Source of the DNA: Cellvibrionaceae bacterium AOL6 | Lineage (GTDB): Bacteria; Pseudomonadota; Gammaproteobacteria; Pseudomonadales; Cellvibrionaceae | Reading direction: 5' to 3' | Assembly: GCA_003265435.1 (NCBI GenBank) | Contig: NOXC01000012.1 | Coordinates: 62,001-126,000 of the forward strand | DNA: 64,000 nt | Shown here: positions 19,998 to 29,703 of the stretch, piece by piece | Numbering within the stretch: the first letter of the stretch is position 1 | Layout of the letters: every line of letters starts with the position of its first letter | Notes under the pieces: generated by a model | The model's input: the letters and a program-made list of their open reading frames with translations, nothing else | Databases searched by the model: none | Told to the model about the DNA's origin: nothing | Program-made: the position numbers and the translations under genes

Positions 19998-20870
19998 ATG
20001 GCAGTTTCTGCAGCTATGGTTAAAGAATTGCGCGAGCGAACTGGCTTGGGCATGATGGAGTGCAAAAAGGCACTTAAAGAAAGTGATGGCGATATTGATC
20101 TGGCCATCGAAAACCTGCGCAAGGCGTCCGGCCTGAAAGCAGCCAAAAAAGCCGGTCGTACTGCGGCTGACGGTGTGGTTGCAGCGAAAGTGGCTGAAGA
20201 CGACAGCTACGGCGTAGTCCTCGAAATCAACAGTGAAACTGACTTCGTTGCGCGCGACGCGGGCTTCCTCGCCTTCGTTGATAAAGTATTGAACAAGGCC
20301 TTCGACGGCAAAACCGCTTCCATCGAAGCGCTGCTCGACGAAGCGCTTGAAACAGAGCGTCAAGAGCTGGTTCAGAAAATCGGTGAGAACATCGGCATTC
20401 GTCGTGTTCAGCTGGTTGAAGCCAGTGCCGGTATCGTCGGTGCCTATGTGCATTCCAACAACCGCATCGCGGTGTTGGTTGAGCTGAAAGACGGCAACAG
20501 CGAAGTGGCTAAAGATGTTGCGATGCACGTTGCGGCGTCGAACCCTCAGGTTGTTCACCCTGAAGACATGCCAGCCGAAGCGCTTGAGAAAGAAAAAGAA
20601 GTGATCAAGGCGCAGCCGGACATGGAAGGCAAGCCTGCTGAGATCGTTGAAAAAATGATGGGCGGTCGTATCAAGAAGTTCCTGAAAGAGAACAGTCTTG
20701 TCGAGCAGCCTTTCGTTAAGAACCCTGAAGTGACAGTGGGCAAGCTGGTAAAAGATGCCGGTGCTGACGTGGCTTCTGTCGTTCGCTTTGAAGTGGGCGA
20801 AGGGATCGAGAAGAAAGAAGAAGACTTTGCGGCCGAAGTGGCTGCGCAAGTCGCGGCTTCAAAGGCGTAA
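19998..20870 (+). CDS. tsf: Elongation factor Ts
   Basis: EF-Ts exchanges GDP for GTP on EF-Tu. The 290-residue product has the N-terminal UBA-like domain ([19 protein letters not shown]) and the core TDFVARD motif ([18 protein letters not shown]) that contacts EF-Tu, then the second core repeat ending near [21 protein letters not shown] lies about 8 bases before the ATG. The gene is followed by a strong terminator, so tsf ends the rpsB-tsf unit, although pyrH starts only 128 bases on. Confidence 0.98.
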   Translation: MAVSAAMVKELRERTGLGMMECKKALKESDGDIDLAIENLRKASGLKAAKKAGRTAADGVVAAKVAEDDSYGVVLEINSETDFVARDAGFLAFVDKVLNKAFDGKTASIEALLDEALETERQELVQKIGENIGIRRVQLVEASAGIVGAYVHSNNRIAVLVELKDGNSEVAKDVAMHVAASNPQVVHPEDMPAEALEKEKEVIKAQPDMEGKPAEIVEKMMGGRIKKFLKENSLVEQPFVKNPEVTVGKLVKDAGADVASVVRFEVGEGIEKKEEDFAAEVAAQVAASKA

Positions 20871-20892
20871 GTACGCCCTAGCTAGCCAGTTG

Positions 20893-20948
20893 CCGCCAGC
20901 TCTGATTGGCGGTGCCTCAAAAAGGCGGGATACCTATCCCGCCTTTTT
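20893..20948 (+). terminator. Rho-independent terminator after tsf
   Basis: A first inverted repeat, CCGCCA/TGGCGG (20893-20912), is followed by a 14-bp stem with a 2-base loop at 20919-20948 (GGCGGGATA arm, ending GCCTTTTT). The A-run before and T-run after make it usable on both strands. It separates rpsB-tsf from pyrH. Confidence 0.9.
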
Positions 20949-20998
20949 GCTGTTAAACTTCCACGAATTTTTTTCAGCACAACGATGGAGGTCGATCA

Positions 20999-21742
20999 AT
21001 GCCGTCCACCCGGGACCGGAAGTACAAACGCATTCTGCTGAAGCTCAGCGGTGAACAGTTGATGGGTGACCAGGGCTTCGGAATCGATCCGAAAGTACTG
21101 GATAAAATGGCATTGGAGATCGGCCAGCTCGTCGGTATCGGCGTGCAGGTGGGGCTAGTGATCGGCGGTGGTAACCTCTTCCGAGGCGCCGCGTTGAATG
21201 CTGCGGGCTTAGACCGTGTCACGGGCGACCACATGGGTATGCTGGCGACAGTGATGAATGCCCTGGCGATGCGCGATGCACTGGAACGCTCCAATATTTC
21301 GTCGAATGTCATGTCTGCTATCCCGATGTCGGGTGTGGTGGAACACTATGACCGACGACGCGCGATCCGCCTGCTCGAAAATGGCGAGGTGGTGATTTTC
21401 TCTGCCGGCACAGGCAACCCTTTCTTTACCACGGATTCTGCCGCGTGCTTGCGTGCAATTGAAGTGGAAGCCGAGTTGGTATTGAAAGCAACGAAAGTGG
21501 ACGGCGTCTACACCGCCGACCCCATGAAAGACCCCACTGCGGAAAAATTCGATAGTCTCAGCTACGACCGTGTACTCGCGGACAAGCTGGGTGTGATGGA
21601 CCTGACAGCGATTTGCCTGTGTCAGGATCACAACATGCCTGTACGTGTGTTCAAGATGGACAAGGCAGGTGCGCTATTGCGCATTGTGGTGGGTGAGAAT
21701 GAAGGCACATTGATCGAAGAGGATCCGAATAATGATAAATGA
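20999..21742 (+). CDS. pyrH: UMP kinase
   Basis: A 247-residue hexameric bacterial UMP kinase (amino-acid kinase fold), phosphorylating UMP to UDP. Recognisable motifs are [48 protein letters not shown] and [16 protein letters not shown]. It starts 50 bases after the tsf terminator; a GGAGG (20986-20990) precedes the ATG. Its end overlaps frr by 11 bases, so translation is coupled. Bacterial PyrH is normally inhibited by UTP and activated by GTP; nothing here argues otherwise. Confidence 0.97.
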   Translation: MPSTRDRKYKRILLKLSGEQLMGDQGFGIDPKVLDKMALEIGQLVGIGVQVGLVIGGGNLFRGAALNAAGLDRVTGDHMGMLATVMNALAMRDALERSNISSNVMSAIPMSGVVEHYDRRRAIRLLENGEVVIFSAGTGNPFFTTDSAACLRAIEVEAELVLKATKVDGVYTADPMKDPTAEKFDSLSYDRVLADKLGVMDLTAICLCQDHNMPVRVFKMDKAGALLRIVVGENEGTLIEEDPNNDK

Positions 21743-22289
21743 GATTAAACAAGACGCCGAAGAGCGTATGGCCAAGAGCATCGATTCGCTTGGCACAAAC
21801 TTTAACAAGATTCGCACCGGACGTGCGCACCCCAGTATCCTCGACGGCATCACTGTGTCTTACTATGGTTCAGAGAGCCCTCTGTCTCAGGTGGCGAACG
21901 TGTCCGTGCTGGATGCACGTACCCTGTCTATCTCTGCGTGGGACAAGAGCCTAGTGCCCGAGATTGAAAAAGCGATCATGAAGTCAGACCTGGGCTTGAA
22001 TCCGGCCACCACGGGCGAGCTGATCCGTGTGCCGATGCCGCCTCTGACGGAAGAGACCCGTAAAGATTTTATCAAGCATGCTCGTGCCGAGGCCGAGGGT
22101 GCACGTGTGGCGATTCGTAATATTCGTCGTGATGCACTGAGCTCTGTCAAAGACTTGCTGAAAGAGAAAGAAATCAGCGAAGACGATGAGCGTCGAGCGC
22201 AAGACGAGGTGCAGAAGATCACCAACAAATACATCGAGCAAGTCGACAAAGCACTCGCGGCCAAAGAGAAAGACTTGATGGAAATCTGA
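21732..22289 (+). CDS. frr: Ribosome recycling factor
   Basis: RRF splits post-termination ribosomes with EF-G. The 185-residue product has the family length and sequence: [15 protein letters not shown], the [14 protein letters not shown] hinge region and the long helical C-terminus. It overlaps the last 11 bases of pyrH in another frame, typical of translational coupling. uppS follows after 22 bases. Confidence 0.98.
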   Translation: MINEIKQDAEERMAKSIDSLGTNFNKIRTGRAHPSILDGITVSYYGSESPLSQVANVSVLDARTLSISAWDKSLVPEIEKAIMKSDLGLNPATTGELIRVPMPPLTEETRKDFIKHARAEAEGARVAIRNIRRDALSSVKDLLKEKEISEDDERRAQDEVQKITNKYIEQVDKALAAKEKDLMEI

Positions 22290-22311
22290 GGATTTCCACC
22301 GGAGTAGCACT

Positions 22312-23046
22312 GTGACATCAAAATCGTTACGCCATATTGCCATCATCATGGATGGCAACAATCGTTGGGCGAAACGCGAAGGCAAAAGCGGCATATCCGG
22401 GCATCGGGTCGGCGTGGAGCGTATCCGCGACGTGTTGTCCGCCTGTCGTGCAGAAGGGGTGGAAGCCCTGACCCTGTTCGCATTCAGCAGCGAGAACTGG
22501 CGTCGTCCGCCAAAAGAAGTCGAAGCGTTGATGGGCCTGTTCTACACCTACCTCCAGCGCGAAGCGCGCTCACTTGCGGAGGAGGGCGTTGCCCTGCGTG
22601 TCATCGGCAGTCGCGCGCGTTTTTCTGACAAGCTTCTGGCCGCCATTGAAGAGGCCGAGAGTGTTGCTCATGGCTGCGAGGCAACGCTAACCATCGCGGC
22701 GGACTACGGCGGTTGCTGGGACATTGCTCAGGCCGCGAAGCAAGTCACCCGTCAGGTGCTGGCCGGGGAGCTTGATGTCGATGCGATTTCTGAAGCGCAT
22801 CTCGATGCGCATATTTCCACTTCTGGTCTGCCGCCACTGGACCTTTTGATTCGCACTGGTGGTGAGTATCGCATCAGTAATTTCCTTCTGTGGCAGGCCG
22901 CCTACGCGGAGCTGTATTTCAGTCCTGTGCTCTGGCCCGAATTTGGGCCGAGTGAGTTGCAGGAGGCGGTGGCCTGTTTCCACAGCCGTGAACGGCGCTT
23001 TGGAAAGACCTCCGATCAGCTCGCGCGTGAGGCACAGGGTGCTTAA
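22312..23046 (+). CDS. uppS: Undecaprenyl diphosphate synthase (cis-prenyltransferase)
   Basis: UppS extends farnesyl diphosphate with eight isopentenyl units to make the C55 lipid carrier for peptidoglycan and O-antigen. The 244-residue product begins SLRHIAIIMDGNNRWAK, with the catalytic aspartate in MDGN, and has TLFAFSSENWRRP and the late LLIRTGGEYRISNFLLWQ. The GTG start at 22312 has GGAG about 8 bases upstream. cdsA overlaps its end by 8 bases. Its need for isopentenyl diphosphate matters because the usual neighbour dxr is absent from this operon. Confidence 0.97.
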   Translation: MTSKSLRHIAIIMDGNNRWAKREGKSGISGHRVGVERIRDVLSACRAEGVEALTLFAFSSENWRRPPKEVEALMGLFYTYLQREARSLAEEGVALRVIGSRARFSDKLLAAIEEAESVAHGCEATLTIAADYGGCWDIAQAAKQVTRQVLAGELDVDAISEAHLDAHISTSGLPPLDLLIRTGGEYRISNFLLWQAAYAELYFSPVLWPEFGPSELQEAVACFHSRERRFGKTSDQLAREAQGA

Positions 23047-23860
23047 AGAGCGAGTTATTACAGCATCGATTCTGATGCTGACCTTCCTTATTGTTCTGTT
23101 TGCGTTGCCATGGCAGGTGTTCATTGCGGCTGTCGGTGGCGTCATGCTGCTGGCGGCATGGGAGTGGGCGAACCTCGCGGGCTTGCCGTCCCGAGCGGCG
23201 AGGCTCGGATATTGCGCGCTGATTGTCGTACTTTGTGTTGGCTTTGCACAGTGGATTGAGTGGGGGCGATCGACCGCGGCGCTGCAGGCGGTGCTGCTGG
23301 TGGGCGGTACCTGGTGGGCGCTGGCCTTTCTGTGGGTCCAGGGCTTCCCTTCGAGCGCGGTACTCTGGCGACCTGCCTGGGTGCGTTGCATTATGGGGGC
23401 GCTGGTCTTTTTGCCGTCCTGGCTGTCGATCATTTATCTGCGCAACCTCGAGTCCGGCCCCTGGTTGGTCCTGATGTGTCTGATGTTAGTGGCGGCCGCG
23501 GATGTGGGCGCCTATTTTTGTGGTCGTCGCTTCGGGCGCAGAAAGCTCGCGCCTGAGGTCAGCCCTGGCAAGTCCTGGGAAGGCGTCTGGGGCGGTATGG
23601 TGCTGGCGGTGGTCATTGGTTTGCTGTTCGGCTACGGGCTCGGGCTGTCGAATTGGATTGCGCTGGTGGTTACCGTGTTGGTGACGACCAGTGTGTCGGT
23701 GTTAGGTGACTTGCTTGAGAGCATGGTCAAGCGGGTGCGGGGCGTGAAAGACAGCGGTACGCTGTTGCCCGGGCACGGTGGCGTATTGGACCGTATCGAC
23801 GGTTTGGTCGCGGCATTGCCGGTGTTCTCTCTGGCGTTACTCCTGGTTTTTGGCTTATAA
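23039..23860 (+). CDS. cdsA: Phosphatidate cytidylyltransferase
   Basis: CdsA makes CDP-diacylglycerol, precursor of all phospholipids, in the inner membrane. The 273-residue product has several hydrophobic helices and the family signature near the C-terminus: S-x2-KR-x4-KD, then PGHGG and DRID. The GTG at 23039 is chosen because GAGG lies 9 bases upstream and MLKERVITASIL fits the family start; the longer open frame reading back into uppS is overlap noise. In most gammaproteobacteria dxr comes next; here only 118 bases, with a promoter, separate it from rseP. Confidence 0.95.
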   Translation: MLKERVITASILMLTFLIVLFALPWQVFIAAVGGVMLLAAWEWANLAGLPSRAARLGYCALIVVLCVGFAQWIEWGRSTAALQAVLLVGGTWWALAFLWVQGFPSSAVLWRPAWVRCIMGALVFLPSWLSIIYLRNLESGPWLVLMCLMLVAAADVGAYFCGRRFGRRKLAPEVSPGKSWEGVWGGMVLAVVIGLLFGYGLGLSNWIALVVTVLVTTSVSVLGDLLESMVKRVRGVKDSGTLLPGHGGVLDRIDGLVAALPVFSLALLLVFGL

Positions 23861-23908
23861 GCACGCGGAACCGACGAACCTATTCGCGCCAGTGCTGTCT
23901 TAGGCCTG

Positions 23909-23937
23909 TTGCCGCGAATCCTGAGCCTATATATAAA
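23909..23937 (+). promoter_or_regulatory. Promoter before rseP
   Basis: TTGCCG (23909-23914), 17 bases, TATAAA (23932-23937). It lies in the gap where dxr would normally be, so rseP-bamA-skp and the following genes probably have their own transcription start. I could not make a convincing sigmaE promoter here. Confidence 0.6.
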
Positions 23938-23978
23938 CGCGGCTGTTGATACAGTCGGAAGTATTCGGAGATCGTTTT

Positions 23979-25334
23979 TTGACGCTTGTAATGACCATAG
24001 TCTGGTTCTTGATCGCTATCAGCATTCTGGTGGCGATTCATGAGTTTGGCCATTTCTACGTAGCGCGTCGCTGTGGCGTAAAGGTGCTGCGCTTCTCTAT
24101 CGGCTTTGGGCCGCGTTTGCTGGCGTTCACGGATCGCAAGGGGACGGAGTTTGCGCTCTCGTCAGTGCCGCTCGGCGGCTACGTCAAAATGCTGGATGAG
24201 CGTGAAGGCGATGTGGCCGAGAGCGAGCGGCACATGAGCTATAACAGCAAGTCCGTTCAGCAGCGCATCGCCATTGCCGCGGCAGGGCCCGCGGCCAATA
24301 TCCTGCTAGCCTTTGTGGTCTATTGGGCTGTGTTCATGCACGGCACGGTCGAGTACGTACCGGTTATTGGCAATGTGGAGCCGGGTTCGCCGGCCCAGCA
24401 TGCCGGTCTGGCCGAAGGGCAGGAAATCCTCTCTATTGATGGGCAGCGCACTGCCAGTCGTCGCGATGTGGCATTGGCGCTGATCAACCGCCTCGGCGAA
24501 AGCGGTGAAATTGACATCGTTGCCAAGTACCCGGGCGATACGCTCAGCTATCAGACCCCCGTGCGTATCGAGCGCTGGTTGCGGGGTGAAGAAGAGCCAG
24601 ACCCTCTCGCGGGCCTGGGCATTGAATTTTACTATCCGCCGCTGGGTAAGGTGATTGGGCAAGTGCTCGCTGACAGCCCTGCGGAGCGCGCGGGTTTTGA
24701 GCCCGGTGACGAACTGATCGAAGCCGCCGGGGAAGAGATCTCGAGCTGGGAGCAATGGGTGGCGCTGGTTCAGGCGCGGCCAGGCGAAACGCTGGAAACC
24801 GCCGTGCAGCGCGGCGATGACGTACTGGTACTGACCTTGGTGCCTGAAGCGGTGGCCAATGAAGAGGGTAAGCTGGTAGGGCGTGCCGGTGTGGGCGTGG
24901 AACTGCCCACCATGCCGGAAGACATGCGCAGGCTGGTCAATTACAACCCGCTGGACGCCGTTGCGGTGGCTGCTCGGGAGACTTGGGATGCGGTAGGCTT
25001 TGTTTTTCTCTCTTTGAAGAAGCTGATCCTCTCGGAAATCTCGATAAAAAACTTGAGCGGTCCCATAGGCATTGCTAAAGTGGCCGCCGACCAGGCTCAG
25101 TATGGCTTTTGGGCGTTCCTCGCGTTTCTCGCCCATATCAGCGTTGTGCTCGCGGTACTGAACATCCTCCCCATCCCGGTTTTGGATGGCGGCCATATTC
25201 TCTTCTGTTTAGTTGAGTGGGTGAAGGGCAGCCCTCTGTCCGAGAGGGCACAGCTAATTGGAATTAAGGCAGGTATGGCTCTACTACTGTGTGTAATGGT
25301 AGTGGCCTTTTACAACGATATTCTCCGACTCTGA
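23979..25334 (+). CDS. rseP: Site-2 metalloprotease RseP
   Basis: RseP cuts anti-sigma factors inside the membrane after DegS-type cleavage, releasing sigmaE, and clears signal-peptide remnants. The product (451 residues from TTG) has the zinc motif HEFGH at the N-terminus, two PDZ domains near residues 115-305, and the second active-site motif NILPIPVLDGGH near the C-terminus. The TTG at 23979 is preferred: GGAG lies 8 bases upstream, and it puts the HEFGH histidine at position 21 as in Pseudomonas. ATG at 23991 is the alternative. bamA begins 5 bases after the stop. Confidence 0.95.
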   Translation: MTLVMTIVWFLIAISILVAIHEFGHFYVARRCGVKVLRFSIGFGPRLLAFTDRKGTEFALSSVPLGGYVKMLDEREGDVAESERHMSYNSKSVQQRIAIAAAGPAANILLAFVVYWAVFMHGTVEYVPVIGNVEPGSPAQHAGLAEGQEILSIDGQRTASRRDVALALINRLGESGEIDIVAKYPGDTLSYQTPVRIERWLRGEEEPDPLAGLGIEFYYPPLGKVIGQVLADSPAERAGFEPGDELIEAAGEEISSWEQWVALVQARPGETLETAVQRGDDVLVLTLVPEAVANEEGKLVGRAGVGVELPTMPEDMRRLVNYNPLDAVAVAARETWDAVGFVFLSLKKLILSEISIKNLSGPIGIAKVAADQAQYGFWAFLAFLAHISVVLAVLNILPIPVLDGGHILFCLVEWVKGSPLSERAQLIGIKAGMALLLCVMVVAFYNDILRL

Positions 25335-25339
25335 TATAC

Positions 25340-28039
25340 ATGCTACGTACAACAACAATATTTGGTTATTTAGCGGCGTACAAACGCGCTTGGTTATTCC
25401 CGCTTCTCATCGTGCTGAGCAGCAAAGCGGCTGCCGTCTCGTTCACGGTCATGGACATTCGCCTTGAAGGGCTGCAACGTGTCTCTGCGAGCCCGGTTTT
25501 CGCCGCGCTCGACGTGCGCGTCGGGGATACCATCGACAGCGAAGACATTCGCCAGAACATTCAGTCCCTGTTTCTGACGGGCTTTTTCTCCAATGTGCAG
25601 ATTGCTCGCGATGGCGATGTCTTGATTGTCATCCTGCAGGAGCGGCCAGCGATCAAATCGATTGAGATTGACGGCAACAAAGCGATCAAAACCGAACAGT
25701 TGATGGAAGTGCTGGCGGACAACGACCTTCAGGAAGGTGAAATCCTCCAGCGTCACCTCCTGCAGGGCATCACTCGTGAGCTTGAGCGTACTTATATTGC
25801 CCAGGCGCGCTATGGTGCGTCTGTGATCGCGGATGTGGAAGACCTGCCCAATAACATGGTCAATATCAAGATTGATGTGGACGAGGGCAAATCGGCCAAG
25901 ATCCGCCACATCAACATCGTCGGCAACACCATTTTCAGCGATAAAGAGCTGCTGGACCTTTTTGACCTGACCACGGCCAAATGGACGACCATCTTTTCAA
26001 GTAACGACCAATACGCCCGTGAAAAGCTGACCGGCGACATCGAGAAACTGGAGTCGTTCTACCTGGATCAGGGCTACCTCGATTTCAACGTCGTGTCGAG
26101 CCAGGTCAGTATCAGCCCAGACAAACGCTCGGTCTACATCACCCTGAATGTTAGCGAAGGCGACATTTACACCGTCTCCAAAGTGGACATCGGCGGGGAC
26201 CCAATACTGCCGGAAGAAAGCATTCGCCGGCTGATCCTGTTGCGCGAAGGTGATGTGTATTCGCAGGCGCGCCTTGACGGTACCTCCGAATACATTACGA
26301 CCTTGCTTGGGAACGCGGGCTACACGAACGCTTCGGTGGAAGGCTTGACGGACAAGAACACAGAAGACAAGTCGGTAGAACTGACTTTCTTTATCGATCC
26401 GGGCAAGCGAGTCTATGTCCGTCGTATCGAGTTCAGCGGCAACACCAAGACCGCAGACGAAGTGCTGCGTCGCGAGATGCGTCAGATGGAGAGCTCATCT
26501 GCATCGAATGCGCGTATCGAGCAGGGCAAGGTGCGTCTTGAGCGCCTGTCGTACTTCAAACAAGTCGATGTTGAGACTCGGGATGTGCCGGGCAGCGACG
26601 ACATGATCGATGTCGAATATGTCGTGGAAGAGCAACCCAGCGGCTCCATCAGTGCGTCTGTGGGCTATGCGGCCTATTCGGGGCTGAATCTCGGCGTCAA
26701 TGTGCAGCAATCGAACTGGTTGGGTACCGGTAAGGAAGTGGGTTTTGGCGTTAACAAAAACCTCTACCAAACCGTGTACAACTTTACCTACAACGATCCC
26801 TACTTCACACCGGACGGAGTGAGCCGAGGTTTCACGGCTTACTACCGTACCCGCGACACCGAGCGTCTCGGTACCGTGCGCTATAGCGCCGATACCTATG
26901 GCGGCAATGTCCGCTTCGGTTATCCGATTTCAGAAATCGCGCGTTTAGATTTCAGCGTGGGCTTGGAGCATCAAAGCATTACGGCCGGCGAGTACGCGCC
27001 TCAGGAAATTCGCCAGAGCCCGTATCTGCGTGAGTTCCAGCAGCTGTTGTACGTAAACCGCTCTGACTATGAAGCACAGCAGCGCGAAGGCTCGTCGGAA
27101 GAGTTTGTGCTGCCGGCCTATACGATTGAGCCGTCCATGCTCGAGCTTGGCGAACCGGGCTTCATCGATAAATTTGGTACGGACTTCAATAACGGTACCT
27201 TCGATATCAGCTGGAGCCGCTTCACGCTGAACCGCGGTATTCTCGCGACACGAGGGAACTCTCAGCGCCTGCGTTTTGAGACCACCGTACCGGGCAGTGA
27301 CATGGAGTACTTCAAACTCTATTACGACGCCCAGGCGTTCCGCCCCATCACACGAGATCTGACGCTGCGCTTCAAGACCTCGCTGGGTTACGGCGATGGC
27401 TATGGCAAGATGGACGAGCTGCCGTTCTTTGAAAACTTCTATTCCGGCGGTTTTGGCTCCGTTCGCGGCTTTGAAAAGTCGACGTTGGGCCCGAAAGGCT
27501 CGCTGTCCAAGGAATATTTCCAGACTTCTCTGGGTTGGCAGGATGTGAACAACAACGGAATCCAGGATGCCGGTGAGGGCCTGGGCACTGCGCTCATACT
27601 CTGTGACGACCCCACGCCGTTGAATCAGGGCACAGCCACTTCGCCGCTTTCACCGTTGAGTGTGCCCGGCGGTTGTACCGTTGGTCAGTTGGCTTCGTTC
27701 TCTGAAGGTTACACCGATAGCCGCGGCAATGCGTTTGGCGGCAATATTCTGGTAGAATTCAGCACGGAATTGATTCTGCCCATTCCTTTCGTCGAAGATA
27801 CCCGCTCCATGCAGCTGGTGGCCTTCGTTGATGCGGGTAATGTATTCTCAACATACTGTCGCGATACTCAGCTCAACTGTTCCACTGTGGATCTGACAGA
27901 GTTGAGTTCGTCCATCGGCTTAGGTTTCACCTGGATTTCCGGTTTCGGGCCCATGACCTTCAGTGTGGCGAAGGCCTTACATGAAAGCCCCTATGATGAA
28001 CGGGAAGTCTTTCAGTTTACCTTTGGTGCAGGTTTCTAA
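25340..28039 (+). CDS. bamA: Outer-membrane assembly factor BamA
   Basis: BamA folds and inserts beta-barrel proteins. The 899-residue precursor has a signal peptide ending near SSKAAAVS, five POTRA domains to about residue 440, and a 16-strand barrel ending in the aromatic FTFGAGF. The conserved loop-6 motif is present as GSVRGFEKSTLGP. It is about 90 residues longer than E. coli BamA because of extra barrel loops. One, around LYVNRSDYEAQQREGSSEEF, is hydrophilic. Another holds DVNNNGIQDAGEG, a calcium-loop-like motif, and two cysteines (LCDDP and GGC). The ATG at 25340 is 5 bases after rseP; skp follows after 24. Confidence 0.96.
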   Translation: MLRTTTIFGYLAAYKRAWLFPLLIVLSSKAAAVSFTVMDIRLEGLQRVSASPVFAALDVRVGDTIDSEDIRQNIQSLFLTGFFSNVQIARDGDVLIVILQERPAIKSIEIDGNKAIKTEQLMEVLADNDLQEGEILQRHLLQGITRELERTYIAQARYGASVIADVEDLPNNMVNIKIDVDEGKSAKIRHINIVGNTIFSDKELLDLFDLTTAKWTTIFSSNDQYAREKLTGDIEKLESFYLDQGYLDFNVVSSQVSISPDKRSVYITLNVSEGDIYTVSKVDIGGDPILPEESIRRLILLREGDVYSQARLDGTSEYITTLLGNAGYTNASVEGLTDKNTEDKSVELTFFIDPGKRVYVRRIEFSGNTKTADEVLRREMRQMESSSASNARIEQGKVRLERLSYFKQVDVETRDVPGSDDMIDVEYVVEEQPSGSISASVGYAAYSGLNLGVNVQQSNWLGTGKEVGFGVNKNLYQTVYNFTYNDPYFTPDGVSRGFTAYYRTRDTERLGTVRYSADTYGGNVRFGYPISEIARLDFSVGLEHQSITAGEYAPQEIRQSPYLREFQQLLYVNRSDYEAQQREGSSEEFVLPAYTIEPSMLELGEPGFIDKFGTDFNNGTFDISWSRFTLNRGILATRGNSQRLRFETTVPGSDMEYFKLYYDAQAFRPITRDLTLRFKTSLGYGDGYGKMDELPFFENFYSGGFGSVRGFEKSTLGPKGSLSKEYFQTSLGWQDVNNNGIQDAGEGLGTALILCDDPTPLNQGTATSPLSPLSVPGGCTVGQLASFSEGYTDSRGNAFGGNILVEFSTELILPIPFVEDTRSMQLVAFVDAGNVFSTYCRDTQLNCSTVDLTELSSSIGLGFTWISGFGPMTFSVAKALHESPYDEREVFQFTFGAGF

Positions 28040-28063
28040 AAATCATTGTAGTGAGTATGTAAT

Positions 28064-28576
28064 ATGAAAATAACGAAGTTGATCTTCGCTGTTGTGGCCA
28101 TTGCGGCTGCACAATGTGCATTTGCCGGTAAAGTAGTGGTATTCGATGCGCAACAAGCCATCCTGCAGACGGATACCGCGAAAAAACGTATGGAAGCGCT
28201 CAAGCAAAAGCCTGAGTACGCCAAACTCGTGGCGGAAGCCGAAGGCCTGAAGGCGGACCTTGAAGCGGCTGCAAAAGAAGCCGAATCCAAAGGGCTGACC
28301 TGGAGCCCAGAGCAACAGGCAGAACACCGCCGCAACATCGAGTTCATTCAGGCGGACTTCCAGCTGGTCGTTCAAAAAATACAGAAAGAAAACGATGACC
28401 TGGTCAAAGGCCTCCTTGCCAATGGTCAGCAGCAGATTCCGGTGGTTCTGGATCGCATCGTCAAAGCGGAAGACATCGATATTATTCTTCGTAAAGAAGC
28501 GACTTTCGTCGCGATGCCCGCTGCGGATATTACGCCCAAAGTCATTGCTGAATTAAACAAAGCGTCCGCAAACTAA
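28064..28576 (+). CDS. skp: Periplasmic chaperone Skp (OmpH family)
   Basis: Skp is a trimeric jellyfish-shaped chaperone holding unfolded outer-membrane proteins on the way to BamA. The 170-residue precursor has a signal peptide cleaved after AFA (MKITKLIFAVVAIAAAQCAFA), then GKVVVFDAQQAIL, a central charged coiled-coil (roughly residues 55-125) and a C-terminal small domain. Position between bamA and lpxD is the normal one. I saw no second copy. Confidence 0.93.
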   Translation: MKITKLIFAVVAIAAAQCAFAGKVVVFDAQQAILQTDTAKKRMEALKQKPEYAKLVAEAEGLKADLEAAAKEAESKGLTWSPEQQAEHRRNIEFIQADFQLVVQKIQKENDDLVKGLLANGQQQIPVVLDRIVKAEDIDIILRKEATFVAMPAADITPKVIAELNKASAN

Positions 28577-28605
28577 GAGGTGCGCTGACCCGCAGGGATA
28601 GAGTT

Positions 28606-29631
28606 ATGGCCGAAGCCGTCTGTGAATTCAGCCTGGTTGAACTTGCCGAGTACCTGAACGCAGAGGTCGAAGGCGATACGCATGTCCGCATTCGGGGGCT
28701 AGCAGACCTCAGTCGGGCGGAGCCCGGCGACATCAGCTTCCTTTCGTCGAAGAAGTACCGGAAAGCGCTTGCGGAAACGCGAGCCTCTGCGGTGGTGATG
28801 CGGGAGGGGGACCTGGACGGCTTTGAAGGGAATGCGCTCATTGTGAACGATCCCTATGAAGCCTATGCCCGATTAAGTCAGCTCTTCGAAACACGTGATG
28901 CGACAGCGGAGGGTATCCATCCCTCAGCTACTGTTCACCCTGATGCCGTGCTAGGCGAGGGGTGTCGTATTGGTCCAAACTGTGTGATCGGGGCAGGCGC
29001 GGTACTGGGTGCTCGATGTGAGCTGATGGCAGGCGCCTATATCGGCGATCGCTGTGTTTTGGGCGACGACGTGCTCCTTTTCCCGAATGTGGTGATCTAT
29101 CACGAAGTCCAGATCGGTCATGCGGTGACGATACACGCGAATACGACAATTGGGTCCGACGGTTTTGGTTTCGCGCCCGGACCTCAGGGTTGGATCAAGA
29201 TTCATCAGATTGGCCGTGTCATCATCGGAAATCACACGGAAATTGGTGCCAGTACTACGATTGATCGGGGTGCGCTTGAAGACACGCGTATCGGTGACCA
29301 CGTCATTATCGATAACCAGGTCCACATTGCGCACAACTGCGAGATCGGAGAGGGCTCGGCTATCGCCGGGTGCACGGGCATCGCGGGCAGCACAAAAATT
29401 GGCAAGCGCTGCCTGATCGGTGGCAGCGTGGGGATTAATGGGCATATCAGCATCGCCGATGACACACATTTTCATGGTGGCACCGTCGTAACCCGAGGCA
29501 ATACCGAAGCCGGTGAATTTGCCTCTCAGTCGCCAATGCAACCCCTGTCTCAGTGGCGTAAAAATTCAGTGCGCGTTCGTCAGCTTGATGATCTCTTTAA
29601 GCGCGTCAAAGCGCTGGAAAATAAATCGTAG
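28606..29631 (+). CDS. lpxD: UDP-3-O-(3-hydroxyacyl)glucosamine N-acyltransferase
   Basis: LpxD adds the second 3-hydroxyacyl chain, to N-2, in lipid A synthesis. The 341-residue product has the uridine-binding N-terminal domain (LADLSRAEPGDISFLSSKKY) and a left-handed beta-helix of hexapeptide repeats, with the catalytic histidine region IDNQVHIAHNCEIGEGSAIAG. The C-terminal helix (QLDDLFKRVKALENKS) is as usual. It lies 29 bases after skp. A stem-loop follows. Confidence 0.96.
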   Translation: MAEAVCEFSLVELAEYLNAEVEGDTHVRIRGLADLSRAEPGDISFLSSKKYRKALAETRASAVVMREGDLDGFEGNALIVNDPYEAYARLSQLFETRDATAEGIHPSATVHPDAVLGEGCRIGPNCVIGAGAVLGARCELMAGAYIGDRCVLGDDVLLFPNVVIYHEVQIGHAVTIHANTTIGSDGFGFAPGPQGWIKIHQIGRVIIGNHTEIGASTTIDRGALEDTRIGDHVIIDNQVHIAHNCEIGEGSAIAGCTGIAGSTKIGKRCLIGGSVGINGHISIADDTHFHGGTVVTRGNTEAGEFASQSPMQPLSQWRKNSVRVRQLDDLFKRVKALENKS

Positions 29632-29659
29632 TCGATAGGGCGCGCAGCGCGCCTGTCGA
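29632..29659 (+). promoter_or_regulatory. Stem-loop between lpxD and fabZ
   Basis: TCGATAGG(G)CGCG pairs with CGCGCCTGTCGA: 12 base pairs with one T-G pair and one bulged G, starting right after the lpxD stop. No T-run follows at once. It may attenuate or shape the message before fabZ. Confidence 0.55.
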
Positions 29660-29703
29660 AACCAGGTTAGTTATAAAGCAGTTTATTTGGGGAATCCTGT
29701 CCG

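Noticed and set aside
19737-20849. Long minus-strand frame (370 codons) opposite tsf
   Set aside because: It mirrors the biased codons of tsf, has no family features and no ribosome site.
24306-25196. Minus-strand frame (296 codons) opposite rseP
   Set aside because: No protein-like features; rseP is certain on the plus strand.
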